The notes beneath the pieces are model-generated. The model was given only the letters and a program-made list of their open reading frames with translations, was not told where the DNA came from and made no database searches. Positions 5,716 to 11,682 of a DNA stretch of 11,682 nucleotides are shown here, piece by piece. A program made the position numbers and the translations under genes. Source of the DNA: Paracoccus sp. (in: a-proteobacteria) (lineage in GTDB: Bacteria > Pseudomonadota > Alphaproteobacteria > Rhodobacterales > Rhodobacteraceae); NCBI GenBank assembly GCA_031178645.1, contig JAPSIP010000025.1, positions 1 to 11,682 on the forward strand, given 5' to 3'. The stretch's first letter is position 1, and every line of letters starts with the position of its first letter.

Positions 5716-6993
5716 TCAGTGGAACCAGTTCGCCGGAACGATGACGATGCTGGGGAATGCCACCAGCAGCAGCAGCACCAGGATCTGCGCGATCAGGAAC
5801 GGCCAGACGCCGACGATCACCTTGCCCAGCGGCACGCGCCCGACGCCGCTGACGACGTTCAGCACCACGCCGACCGGCGGGGTCAGCAGCCCGATGCAGC
5901 AGTTCATGATGAACATGACGCCGAAATAGATCGGGTCGATGCCCGCCTTGGTGATGATGGGCATCAGCACCGGGGTCAGGATCAGGATCGTGGGCGTCAG
6001 GTCCAGGGCGGTGCCGACGATCAGGATCAGGATCATGATGGCCAGCATCAGCAGCTTCGGATTCTCGATCAGCGGCTCGATATAGCCGGTGATCTCGGCG
6101 GGGATGTTGGCGGCGGTGATCAGCCAGGCCGATACCAGGGCCGCGCATACCAGGAACATGATCGCAGCCGTTGTCCGCCCGGCCGCGATCAGCACCGCCG
6201 GCAGGTCGGCCAGCTTCAGTTCGCGATACACGAACATGCCGACGAACAGGGCGTAGAAGGCGGCGATCACGGCGGCCTCGGTCGGGGTGACGACGCCCAG
6301 CTTGATGCCGCCCAGGATGATGACGGGCATCCCCAAGGCCCAGACTGCCCGGCCCGAGGCCCGTCCCCGCTCGGCCCAGCTTGCGCGGGGCAGGGCCTCG
6401 ACCCGGTCGTTGCGGGCCACGATCATCCAGGTGGCGGCAAGCGAAAGGCCCATCAGGACGCCCGGCACGATGCCCGCCATGAACAGCTTGGAGATCGAGA
6501 CATTGGCCGCCACGCCGAAGATGATGAAGGCCATCGAAGGCGGGATCACCGGGGCGATGACGCCCCCCGCCGCGATCAGCCCGGCCGAACGCGGCACGTT
6601 ATAGCCCGCGCGCGCCATCATCGGGATCAGGATCGCGGCCAGAGCGGCCGTGTCCGCCGCGGCCGAACCCGAGATCGAGGCCATGATGACCGCCGCGATG
6701 ATCGCCACAAGACCAAGGCCGCCGCGGATATGGCCCACGCAGGTGATGGCAAAGTCGATGATGCGCTTGGACAGGCCGCCCGCGTTCATCAGCTCGCCCG
6801 CGAGGATGAAGAAGGGGATCGCCAGCAGCGTGAAGGTGTCCGCCCCGATCAGCATGTTCTGGGCGATGATCTGCGTGTTGAACATACCCATGTAGGACAT
6901 CAGCACCACGCCGCAGAAGATCAGCGCGAATGCGACCGGGGCGCCGATGGCCATGGCCCCCAGCAGCGAGACGATGAAGATCAGCAGCGTCAT
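5716..6993 (-). CDS. dctM: TRAP transporter large permease subunit (DctM family)
   Basis: DctM is the sodium-coupled transport subunit of TRAP systems and works with DctQ and DctP. The 425-residue protein is of normal length and very hydrophobic, with about a dozen membrane segments. Family signatures are SGSAAAD at 108-114, VIAPVIPPS at 145-153, the second-half equivalents ALDLTPTILILTPVLMPI, and NCCIGLLTPPVGVVLNV near the C-terminus. These two pseudo-symmetric helical hairpins carry the ion and substrate sites in the family. The start ATG overlaps the dctQ stop as ATGA (6990-6993) with CAGGA just upstream, so the two membrane subunits are translationally coupled. Confidence 0.95.
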   Translation of the reverse strand: MTLLIFIVSLLGAMAIGAPVAFALIFCGVVLMSYMGMFNTQIIAQNMLIGADTFTLLAIPFFILAGELMNAGGLSKRIIDFAITCVGHIRGGLGLVAIIAAVIMASISGSAAADTAALAAILIPMMARAGYNVPRSAGLIAAGGVIAPVIPPSMAFIIFGVAANVSISKLFMAGIVPGVLMGLSLAATWMIVARNDRVEALPRASWAERGRASGRAVWALGMPVIILGGIKLGVVTPTEAAVIAAFYALFVGMFVYRELKLADLPAVLIAAGRTTAAIMFLVCAALVSAWLITAANIPAEITGYIEPLIENPKLLMLAIMILILIVGTALDLTPTILILTPVLMPIITKAGIDPIYFGVMFIMNCCIGLLTPPVGVVLNVVSGVGRVPLGKVIVGVWPFLIAQILVLLLLVAFPSIVIVPANWFH

Positions 6994-7535
6994 TCCTGAT
7001 GTCCCCGGGTGCTGCCCTCGGGCAGGCTGTGGCCATGGTCGCCGCCGAAGCTGTTGAGTTCGGCCTCGGTGATCCTGCCGGTCAGCAGGCGGAACAGCCG
7101 CTCGGCCGTGATGACGATGATGCCGATCCCGGCGAACAGGCCGATGCCGTAAACCCAGGCCATCGACAGGCCGGTGACAGGCGCGCTCATGCTGGCGTTG
7201 ATGGGCAATTGCTTCCAGGTGCCCAGCGTCAGCACGCCCGCGCAGCCCAGGATCAGCAGGCTGGACAGGCCCATCAGCACGGTGCGGCCGCGCCGGCCGA
7301 ACTGGGCCACGACGGTTTCCATCCCCATGTGCTGGTGGTGGTGATGCGCCACGACCGCGCCGATGAAGGTCAGCCAGACAAAGGCAAAGCGCGCCAGCTC
7401 GTCCGACACGGCGATGCCCGAGTTCATGGTATATCGCATGACGACATTGACGAAGACCATGATCGCCATCGTGGCCAGCAGCAGGGCCAGAAGGATGTCG
7501 AGGAACCGGAAGAACAGATGCACGGCCCTTGCCAT
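6990..7535 (-). CDS. dctQ: TRAP transporter small permease subunit (DctQ family)
   Basis: DctQ is the small four-helix membrane subunit that pairs with DctM. The start is taken as the ATG at 7535: AAAGGA stands six bases before it, and it follows the preceding gene's stop by one base. A longer frame would need a TTG at 7553 inside that gene. The protein has 181 residues with helices at about 13-33, 50-63, 87-105 and 125-145. The sequence VMRYTMNSGIAVSDELARF leads into helix 2, as usual in the family. An unusual histidine cluster (AHHHHQHMGME, residues 63-73) sits in the loop after helix 2. The C-terminus is a hydrophilic tail of about 30 residues. It overlaps dctM by four bases. Confidence 0.92.
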   Translation of the reverse strand: MARAVHLFFRFLDILLALLLATMAIMVFVNVVMRYTMNSGIAVSDELARFAFVWLTFIGAVVAHHHHQHMGMETVVAQFGRRGRTVLMGLSSLLILGCAGVLTLGTWKQLPINASMSAPVTGLSMAWVYGIGLFAGIGIIVITAERLFRLLTGRITEAELNSFGGDHGHSLPEGSTRGHQE

Positions 7536-7536
7536 G

Positions 7537-8703
7537 TCAGATCCTTTCGCCAAGGCCGCGCCCGACCAGATTGCGCATCAAGGCGCCCACGCCGAAATCC
7601 CATGGGGCGCAGCGGTCCGTGCGGTCCACCCAGTTGACCAGCCGGCCCAGGCGGGGGGACGCGATCTCGACCCGGTCGCCCACCTCGTGGGTGAAGCCCT
7701 GGCCCGCGCCCCGGCGGTCCTTGACCGGGGCGAACATGGTGCCCAAAAACAGCACCGCCCCGTCGGGATACTGGTGCGATCGGTTCAGAAGCTGGCGGAC
7801 CAGATCGGCGGGGCTGCGGCTGATCGCCTCCATCGGGCTTTCGCCGGTCATCACGAAGCCGTCCTCGCCCTCGACCCGCAGGGACACGCGCAGCCGGTCC
7901 AGGTCGGCTTGGGTGAAGCCCTCGTCGAACAGGCGGATGAAGGGGCCGATGGCGCAGGATGCGTTGTTGTCCTTGGCCTTGCCCAGCAGCAGGGCCGACC
8001 GCCCCTCGACATCGCGCAGGTTCACATCGTTGCCAAGGGTCGCGCCCAGGATCGTGCCGTCCGAGCGGACGACCAGCACGACCTCGGGTTCGGGGTTGTT
8101 CCATTCCGACATGGGATGGATGCCAACGGTGTCGCCGCATCCGACCGCCGACATGGGCTGGGCCTTGGTGAAGATCTCGGCATCCGGGCCGATGCCGACT
8201 TCCAGATACTGCGACCACAGGCCCATTTCCTGCAGCAGCGCCTTGACTTGCCCGGCCTTTTCCGACCCGGCCTGGACGCCGCGAAGGCTGTCGCCGATCA
8301 CCGGGGCCAGGCGGGCGCGCACGTCCTGGGCGCGGGCGCTGTCGCCGCGGGCCTGTTCCTCGATCACGCGCTCTAACATGCTGTCGGCAAAGGTGACGCC
8401 TGCGGCCTTGACGGCCTGCAGGTCGACGGGCGCCAGCAGGCGTCCTGCCGTTCCGTCCAGGAAATCCTCCAGGGGTCCAAGATCGGGCAGTCCATCGGCC
8501 GTGACCGATGCCATCAGGTCATGGCGTTCCAGAAGGCCGGACATGGTGGCCGACATGGCCGAAAGATCGAACAGGCGTCCGTCCCGCAGAACGACGGGGC
8601 AGGGGCCGCCCTGCCGGTCGGACCAGACCCGACCCAGCAGGATCGCGCGATCCGCATCCTCCGGCAAAAGCATGGATGCCTTCAGGCCCTGCGTTGAAGC
8701 CAC
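7537..8703 (-). CDS. Fumarylacetoacetate hydrolase family protein, likely 2-keto-3-deoxy-aldonate dehydratase type
   Basis: This 388-residue protein belongs to the FAH superfamily. Its length and the segments LWSQYLEVGIGPDAEIFTK, EWNNPEPEVVL, LGNDVNLRDVEGRSALLLGK and AKDNNASCAIGPF resemble the XylX-like enzymes that convert 2-keto-3-deoxy-pentonates to 2-oxoglutarate semialdehyde. Divalent metal ligands fit Glu205, Glu207 and Asp226; this E-x-E spacing with an Asp 19 residues later matches the 2-keto-3-deoxy-D-arabinonate dehydratase pattern. The start is a GTG at 8703 with GGAGGGG five bases ahead. It heads the unit FAH-dctQ-dctM-dctP, with a one-base gap to dctQ. Family membership is firm; the substrate is inferred, and a diketo-acid hydrolase is the main alternative. 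Confidence 0.88.
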   Translation of the reverse strand: MASTQGLKASMLLPEDADRAILLGRVWSDRQGGPCPVVLRDGRLFDLSAMSATMSGLLERHDLMASVTADGLPDLGPLEDFLDGTAGRLLAPVDLQAVKAAGVTFADSMLERVIEEQARGDSARAQDVRARLAPVIGDSLRGVQAGSEKAGQVKALLQEMGLWSQYLEVGIGPDAEIFTKAQPMSAVGCGDTVGIHPMSEWNNPEPEVVLVVRSDGTILGATLGNDVNLRDVEGRSALLLGKAKDNNASCAIGPFIRLFDEGFTQADLDRLRVSLRVEGEDGFVMTGESPMEAISRSPADLVRQLLNRSHQYPDGAVLFLGTMFAPVKDRRGAGQGFTHEVGDRVEIASPRLGRLVNWVDRTDRCAPWDFGVGALMRNLVGRGLGERI

Positions 8704-8748
8704 TCGTTCCCCTCCTTCAGGTCGGTGCCCTCCAGCACCGGGTTGTCG

Positions 8749-8775
8749 ATGTCAGACAACCGTATGATCGGACCA
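8749..8775. promoter_or_regulatory. Two candidate GntR/FadR-type operators
   Basis: Two 11-bp motifs lie with centres 16 bp apart: ATGTCAGACAA (8749-8759) and TGATCGGACCA (8765-8775). Each matches the pattern TNGTCNGACNA with one mismatch, and this resembles operator patterns reported for FadR-subfamily GntR regulators. The first also lies inside a larger inverted repeat, GGTTGTC-N7-GACAACC (8741-8761). The adjacent gene encodes a regulator of exactly this class, so autologous control of the FAH-TRAP unit is a reasonable inference. Confidence 0.5.
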
Positions 8776-8795
8776 TAACGATTTTTCCGGCACCT

Positions 8796-8801
8796 TGTCC
8801 A
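8796..8801 (-). promoter_or_regulatory. -35 element of a candidate promoter for the FAH-TRAP unit
   Basis: On the minus strand TGGACA (8801-8796) matches five of six bases of the sigma-70 -35 box. After 18 bases it is followed by TATGGT (8777-8772), which keeps the T, A and final T of a -10 box. The start of transcription would fall near 8765, about 60 bases before the GTG of the FAH gene. One candidate regulator site overlaps the -10 and a second lies just downstream, the arrangement expected for repression. Confidence 0.4.
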
Positions 8802-8802
8802 C

Positions 8803-8815
8803 GGGAAACTTTCCC
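8803..8815. repeat. 13-bp palindrome GGGAAACTTTCCC
   Basis: A perfect inverted repeat with a single central base lies just upstream of the candidate -35 box of the FAH-TRAP promoter and just past the stop of the regulator gene. It could bind an activator or a second regulator, or be a small structure at the 3' end of the upstream transcript. No family was recognised. Confidence 0.35.
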
Positions 8816-8831
8816 CGGCCGGCGGTGGTCT

Positions 8832-9551
8832 TCAGGCATAAACCTCCAGTTGCAGGGCCACGCGTTCGGCGGAATTGCGCATATGGGTCCGCATCGCTTC
8901 CCTTGCGCGCAGCGGATCGCGCGCGGCGATGGCATCGCGCAATTCGCTGTGCTCACGCCGCACGACGGCCACGATCTCGACCAGTTGCAGCCTTTCGCGC
9001 GAGGCAACGATGGTCTGCATGATCCGGTCGGAAATGGCGCCCAGGAACTGGACGAAATAATCGTTGCCGGTCGCCACCGCGATGGTCCGGTGGAAATCCA
9101 GGTCGGCGATGATGCCGTCATTGGCCCTTTCGCCCGTGGCGGTGATGCGGGCCAGGGCCTCGTCCATCTGCTGCAGATGGTCGGCTCGGTGATAGGTCGC
9201 GGCCAAGCCCGCAGCCTCGATCTCCAGCGGGACACGCAATTGGAACAGGTCGCGGAAGGCGTGCTTGTCCATCTGCCCGCCGTCGTCCAGGCGGATGTGG
9301 CGCGTCGGACGATCGATCACGAAGGCGCCGACGCCCTGGCGGGTCTCGATCATCCCCTCGTTGCGAAGCTGGGCGATGGCTTCGCGGATGACGGTCCGGC
9401 TGACGCCGAAGCTTTTCGACATGGCAAGTTCGGTGGGCAGCTTGTCGCCGGGCTTCAGCGCGCCCTTCTGGATCTGCCGCGAGAATTGCGTGGCGATGCG
9501 GGTCGGCAGGTGTTCGGTACGCATGATCTGGGTAAAATCGCCGCTCATCAT
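8832..9551 (-). CDS. GntR family transcriptional regulator, FadR/FCD subfamily
   Basis: This is a predicted DNA-binding regulator of the adjacent catabolic genes. The 239-residue protein has an N-terminal winged helix (about 15-80) with LKPGDKLPTELAMSKSFGVS and RTVIREAIAQLRNEGMIETR, typical of GntR. A C-terminal all-helical FCD ligand domain (about 98-230) follows. Likely metal-binding residues are the Asp of ADLDFH (150 or 152), His154, His201 and His223, so a carboxylate effector bound through a metal is expected. The start is one of two consecutive ATG codons (9551 or 9548) preceded by AGGAG. It lies 31 bases behind the FAD-dehydrogenase gene and is probably co-transcribed with it. Most members repress and are released by a pathway intermediate; that role is inferred here. 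Confidence 0.93.
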   Translation of the reverse strand: MMSGDFTQIMRTEHLPTRIATQFSRQIQKGALKPGDKLPTELAMSKSFGVSRTVIREAIAQLRNEGMIETRQGVGAFVIDRPTRHIRLDDGGQMDKHAFRDLFQLRVPLEIEAAGLAATYHRADHLQQMDEALARITATGERANDGIIADLDFHRTIAVATGNDYFVQFLGAISDRIMQTIVASRERLQLVEIVAVVRREHSELRDAIAARDPLRAREAMRTHMRNSAERVALQLEVYA

Positions 9552-9582
9552 CCAACTCCTGTGGGTTCTGCCTGGGGCTGGG

Positions 9583-11049
9583 TCATCGCAGATCGACCTG
9601 GCAGCCCGGGTTCATCGTCATCTTCGGGTCTAGCGCGTTCTTGACCAGGGCAAGAAGCTGGCGTTTCACCGCAGGCAGGCGAACATCGAGATCGGCCTTC
9701 TTCAGCCGCCCGATGCCATGTTCCGCGCTGATCGACCCGTCATAGCGGTCCAGCACCTCGTTCACGATCTTCTTGGCCGTCAGGATCTGGGCGTCGATGC
9801 CGGCAGGGCCTTGGCCGAAGTCCGGCAGGACGTTCAGGTGCACGTTGCCGTCGCCCACATGGCCATAGGACACGCAAATGCAGCCGGGCATCTGGGCGGT
9901 GACCGCGGCCTCGGCCGCGGCCACGAAATCGGCCAGGCGCGACAACGGCACCGACACGTCGGTCCGCAGGTGCCGGCCCCGCTGGGCCTGGCCCAGGTTC
10001 ATGCCTTCGCGGATCGCCCAAAGGTTGCGGGCCTGGGCCTGAGATTGGGCGACCACCCCATCGACGGCCAGACCGGATTCGAAGGCCGCTTCAAGGAAGC
10101 GGTGCATCAGGTCGTCGATATCCACCAGGCCCGAACCCGACATCTCGATCAGGGCATAGGCGGGATAGGCGGCCTCGAGCGGGATCGGCAGATCCGGCAT
10201 CGCCTCTCGTGCAAGGTCGATGCCCAGGGGGGGCATGAATTCGAAGGCGGACATCAGGTCGCAGCAATCGCGGCGCGCGCGGCGGTAAAGCTCGATCGCG
10301 TCCTCCAGCCGGGGCAGGGCGACCAGGGCGGTGGCGACCTTGTCGGGGGCGGGCAGCAGCTTGATCGACACGGCGGTGATGATGCCCAGCGTGCCTTCCG
10401 CACCGATGAAAAGCTGCTTGAGGTCGAGGCCGCTGTTGTCCTTGCGCAGTTGCGACAGCCCGTCGAACAGCTGGCCGTCGGGCAGCACCACCTCCAGCCC
10501 CAGGACAAGTTCGCGCGTCATGCCATAGCGCAGCACGTTCACCCCGCCCGCATTGGTGGACACATTGCCCCCGATCTGGCAACTGCCCTGCGCGCCAAGG
10601 GTCAGCGGGAAATACAGGCCCGCCGCTGCCACGGCGTCCTTGACCTGTTCAAGAACCGCGCCCGCCTCGACCACGGCGGAAAAGTTGTCGGGGTCCAGGC
10701 AACGGATGCGGGACATGCGTTCAAGCGTGACGACCACCTGCCTTGCGGGGTTGTCGGGCAGGGCGCCCAGCACCAGCCCGGTATTGCCGCCCTGCGGAAC
10801 GATCTGCAGATCCAGGTCCACGGCCGCGCGGACGCAGGCCTGCACTTCCGCGGTATCGCGCGGGCGCAGGACCGCAAGCGCGCCGCTTTGCACGTCGCCA
10901 TGCCAGTCGCGGCAGTAAGGCAGGACCGCATCGCCGGTCAGCACGATCTCTGGCCCCAGCATCGCGGCCAGCCGTTCTGCTGGGGAAAGGCCCGTGTCAT
11001 TGCCGGAAGCCAAAGCCGCCATGTCCGGCAGTCCCTGTGGATCGTTCAT
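9583..11049 (-). CDS. FAD-linked oxidoreductase, D-2-hydroxyacid dehydrogenase type
   Basis: This 488-residue flavoprotein belongs to the vanillyl-alcohol-oxidase/PCMH superfamily, in the group of D-lactate, glycolate (GlcD) and D-2-hydroxyglutarate dehydrogenases. It should oxidise a D-2-hydroxyacid to the 2-oxoacid. FAD-binding motifs are VPQGGNTGLVLGA (84-96) and IGGNVSTNAGGVNVLRYGMT (159-178), with IGAEGTLGIIT at 215-225. The C-terminal domain has NLWAIREG (342-349), the metal-site motif HVGDGNVH (His397, His404) and EHGIG (Glu443). No signal peptide is seen. The ATG at 11049 is preceded by AAGG at about eight bases. It heads the minus-strand unit and is divergent from a DenD-like dehydrogenase gene. 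Its real substrate is unknown; lactate, 2-hydroxyglutarate and aldonates are all possible. Confidence 0.92.
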   Translation of the reverse strand: MNDPQGLPDMAALASGNDTGLSPAERLAAMLGPEIVLTGDAVLPYCRDWHGDVQSGALAVLRPRDTAEVQACVRAAVDLDLQIVPQGGNTGLVLGALPDNPARQVVVTLERMSRIRCLDPDNFSAVVEAGAVLEQVKDAVAAAGLYFPLTLGAQGSCQIGGNVSTNAGGVNVLRYGMTRELVLGLEVVLPDGQLFDGLSQLRKDNSGLDLKQLFIGAEGTLGIITAVSIKLLPAPDKVATALVALPRLEDAIELYRRARRDCCDLMSAFEFMPPLGIDLAREAMPDLPIPLEAAYPAYALIEMSGSGLVDIDDLMHRFLEAAFESGLAVDGVVAQSQAQARNLWAIREGMNLGQAQRGRHLRTDVSVPLSRLADFVAAAEAAVTAQMPGCICVSYGHVGDGNVHLNVLPDFGQGPAGIDAQILTAKKIVNEVLDRYDGSISAEHGIGRLKKADLDVRLPAVKRQLLALVKNALDPKMTMNPGCQVDLR

Positions 11050-11074
11050 CGTCGCGCCTTACAGATATTTATGT

Positions 11075-11104
11075 TTGCAGGTCATCAGACAATCATACTA
11101 ATCT
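11075..11104 (+). promoter_or_regulatory. Candidate promoter of the plus-strand dehydrogenase gene with embedded operator
   Basis: TTGCAG (11075-11080) and TAATCT (11099-11104), 18 bases apart, are a fair sigma-70 pair in the 99-base divergent gap. The 11-mer TCATCAGACAA (11082-11092), related to the two motifs at 8749-8775, lies inside the spacer where a repressor would block RNA polymerase. Read on the minus strand, its TTGTCT could also serve as a -35 box for the opposite gene, although its -10 box is not clear. Confidence 0.4.
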
Positions 11105-11110
11105 AAATCA

Positions 11111-11128
11111 TCCGGTTTTCTAGCCGGA
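11111..11128. repeat. Short inverted repeat in the leader of the DenD-like gene
   Basis: TCCGG and CCGGA flank an eight-base A+T-rich loop, between the candidate -10 box and the Shine-Dalgarno sequence. It could be a small leader hairpin or a protein-binding half-site pair. The arms are short, so chance is possible. Confidence 0.25.
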
Positions 11129-11148
11129 ACTGGAGAAGGAGCGCGCAA

Positions 11149-11682
11149 ATGCATGTGCTGACCATCGGGGCCGCAGGAATGTTGGGCCGAAAGCTGACGC
11201 AACGGCTTGTGCAGACGGGCGAACTGGCGGGAAAACCGCTGGAGGCGCTGACCCTTGTCGACGTGGTCGCGCCCGACGCGCCGGAAGGTTTCGACGGCCA
11301 GTGCCGCCTGGTTGCCGCGGATCTGTCCGCGCCCGGCACCGCCGCGCAACTGATCCAGTCACGGCCCGACGTGATCTTCCACTTTGCCGCCATCGTGTCA
11401 GGCGAGGCCGAGGCCGATTTCGAAAAGGGCTACCGCATCAACCTGGACGCCACCCGCGACCTGTTCGAGGCGATCCGCCACGCCCATGTTGCCGACGGCT
11501 ATTTCCCGCGCGTGGTCTTCGCCTCGTCCATCGCGGTGATGGGGGCGCCGCTGCCTTATCCGATCCCGGACGATTTCCACGCGACGCCGCTGACCAGCTA
11601 TGGCACGCAGAAGGCGATCACGGAACTGCTGCTGGCCGACTACACGCGCCGCGGCTTCTTCGACGGGATCGGCATCCGGCTG
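11149..11682 (+). CDS. denD: NAD-dependent epimerase/dehydrogenase, DenD-like (3' end missing)
   Basis: The first 178 residues of an extended short-chain dehydrogenase are visible; the family is usually about 320 long, so the rest lies past the window end. A Rossmann NAD site GAAGMLG is at 7-13, with VDVV and an acidic residue following the second strand near 38. The catalytic group is Ser126/127 in FASSIAVMG and Tyr151-x3-Lys155 in SYGTQKA. The layout is like D-erythronate dehydrogenase (DenD), which oxidises D-erythronate at C2 in tetronate catabolism; nucleotide-sugar epimerases share the fold. The ATG has an excellent AAGGAG seven bases upstream. The gene diverges from the FAD-dehydrogenase gene across a shared control region. 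Family is firm; the DenD assignment is moderate. Confidence 0.82.
   Translation, partial: MHVLTIGAAGMLGRKLTQRLVQTGELAGKPLEALTLVDVVAPDAPEGFDGQCRLVAADLSAPGTAAQLIQSRPDVIFHFAAIVSGEAEADFEKGYRINLDATRDLFEAIRHAHVADGYFPRVVFASSIAVMGAPLPYPIPDDFHATPLTSYGTQKAITELLLADYTRRGFFDGIGIRL

Noticed and set aside
5638..6999. A 453-codon plus-strand open frame
   Set aside because: It runs antisense to dctM and dctP, is made of His/Gln/Asp/Arg-rich low-complexity sequence, and reflects the codon bias of the real genes on the other strand.
7536..7553. TTG at 7553 as the dctQ start
   Set aside because: The ATG at 7535 has AAAGGA at ideal spacing and directly follows the stop of the upstream gene; the TTG has no comparable site.
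9718..11106. A 462-codon plus-strand open frame
   Set aside because: It is the antisense shadow of the FAD-dehydrogenase gene, which has intact FAD and metal-site motifs.
1..11682. tRNA, rRNA, CRISPR array, insertion sequence or toxin-antitoxin pair
   Set aside because: None was recognised by eye: no regularly spaced repeats, no transposase motifs and no conserved RNA sequences.

Overview
The window looks like G+C-rich alphaproteobacterial DNA, most like a Paracoccus or related Rhodobacterales species. The evidence is a repABC-type RepC, a MinCDE operon beside it, TRAP transport genes and the general codon use; the genus is an inference. The RepC/min pairing suggests a chromid or megaplasmid rather than the main chromosome, since minCDE is known on the secondary replicons of several Alphaproteobacteria.

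Left part (1-1528): the 3' three quarters of repC on the plus strand, cut at its 5' end by the window edge. A perfect 18-bp palindrome (895-912) covers the repC stop codon and fits the repABC partition-site pattern GTT-N4-GC-N4-AAC, so it is a strong parS candidate. Behind it lie about 600 bases of lower coding density with one plausible small ORF on the minus strand (1096-1293) and a second, imperfect inverted repeat.

Centre left (1529-3401): minC-minD-minE on the minus strand, converging with repC, with ATGA overlaps at both junctions. These proteins place the division septum. Next, also on the minus strand, is an EamA/DMT-family membrane exporter (3659-4588), separated from the genes upstream of it by a very strong GC hairpin.

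Right part (4670-11682): a sugar-acid type catabolic locus. On the minus strand, in transcription order, are an FAD-linked D-2-hydroxyacid dehydrogenase, a GntR/FadR-type regulator, a fumarylacetoacetate-hydrolase-family protein resembling 2-keto-3-deoxy-aldonate dehydratases, and a TRAP transporter in the order Q-M-P. Divergent from these, on the plus strand and cut by the window end, is a DenD-like NAD-dependent dehydrogenase/epimerase. Two intergenic regions, in front of the FAH/TRAP unit and between the divergent genes, carry related 11-bp motifs of the FadR-family operator type. A single local repressor could therefore control import, dehydratase and both dehydrogenases. The likely substrate is a small hydroxylated acid such as an aldonate or tetronate; its identity cannot be read from the sequence.

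No tRNA, rRNA, CRISPR array or insertion sequence was recognised.
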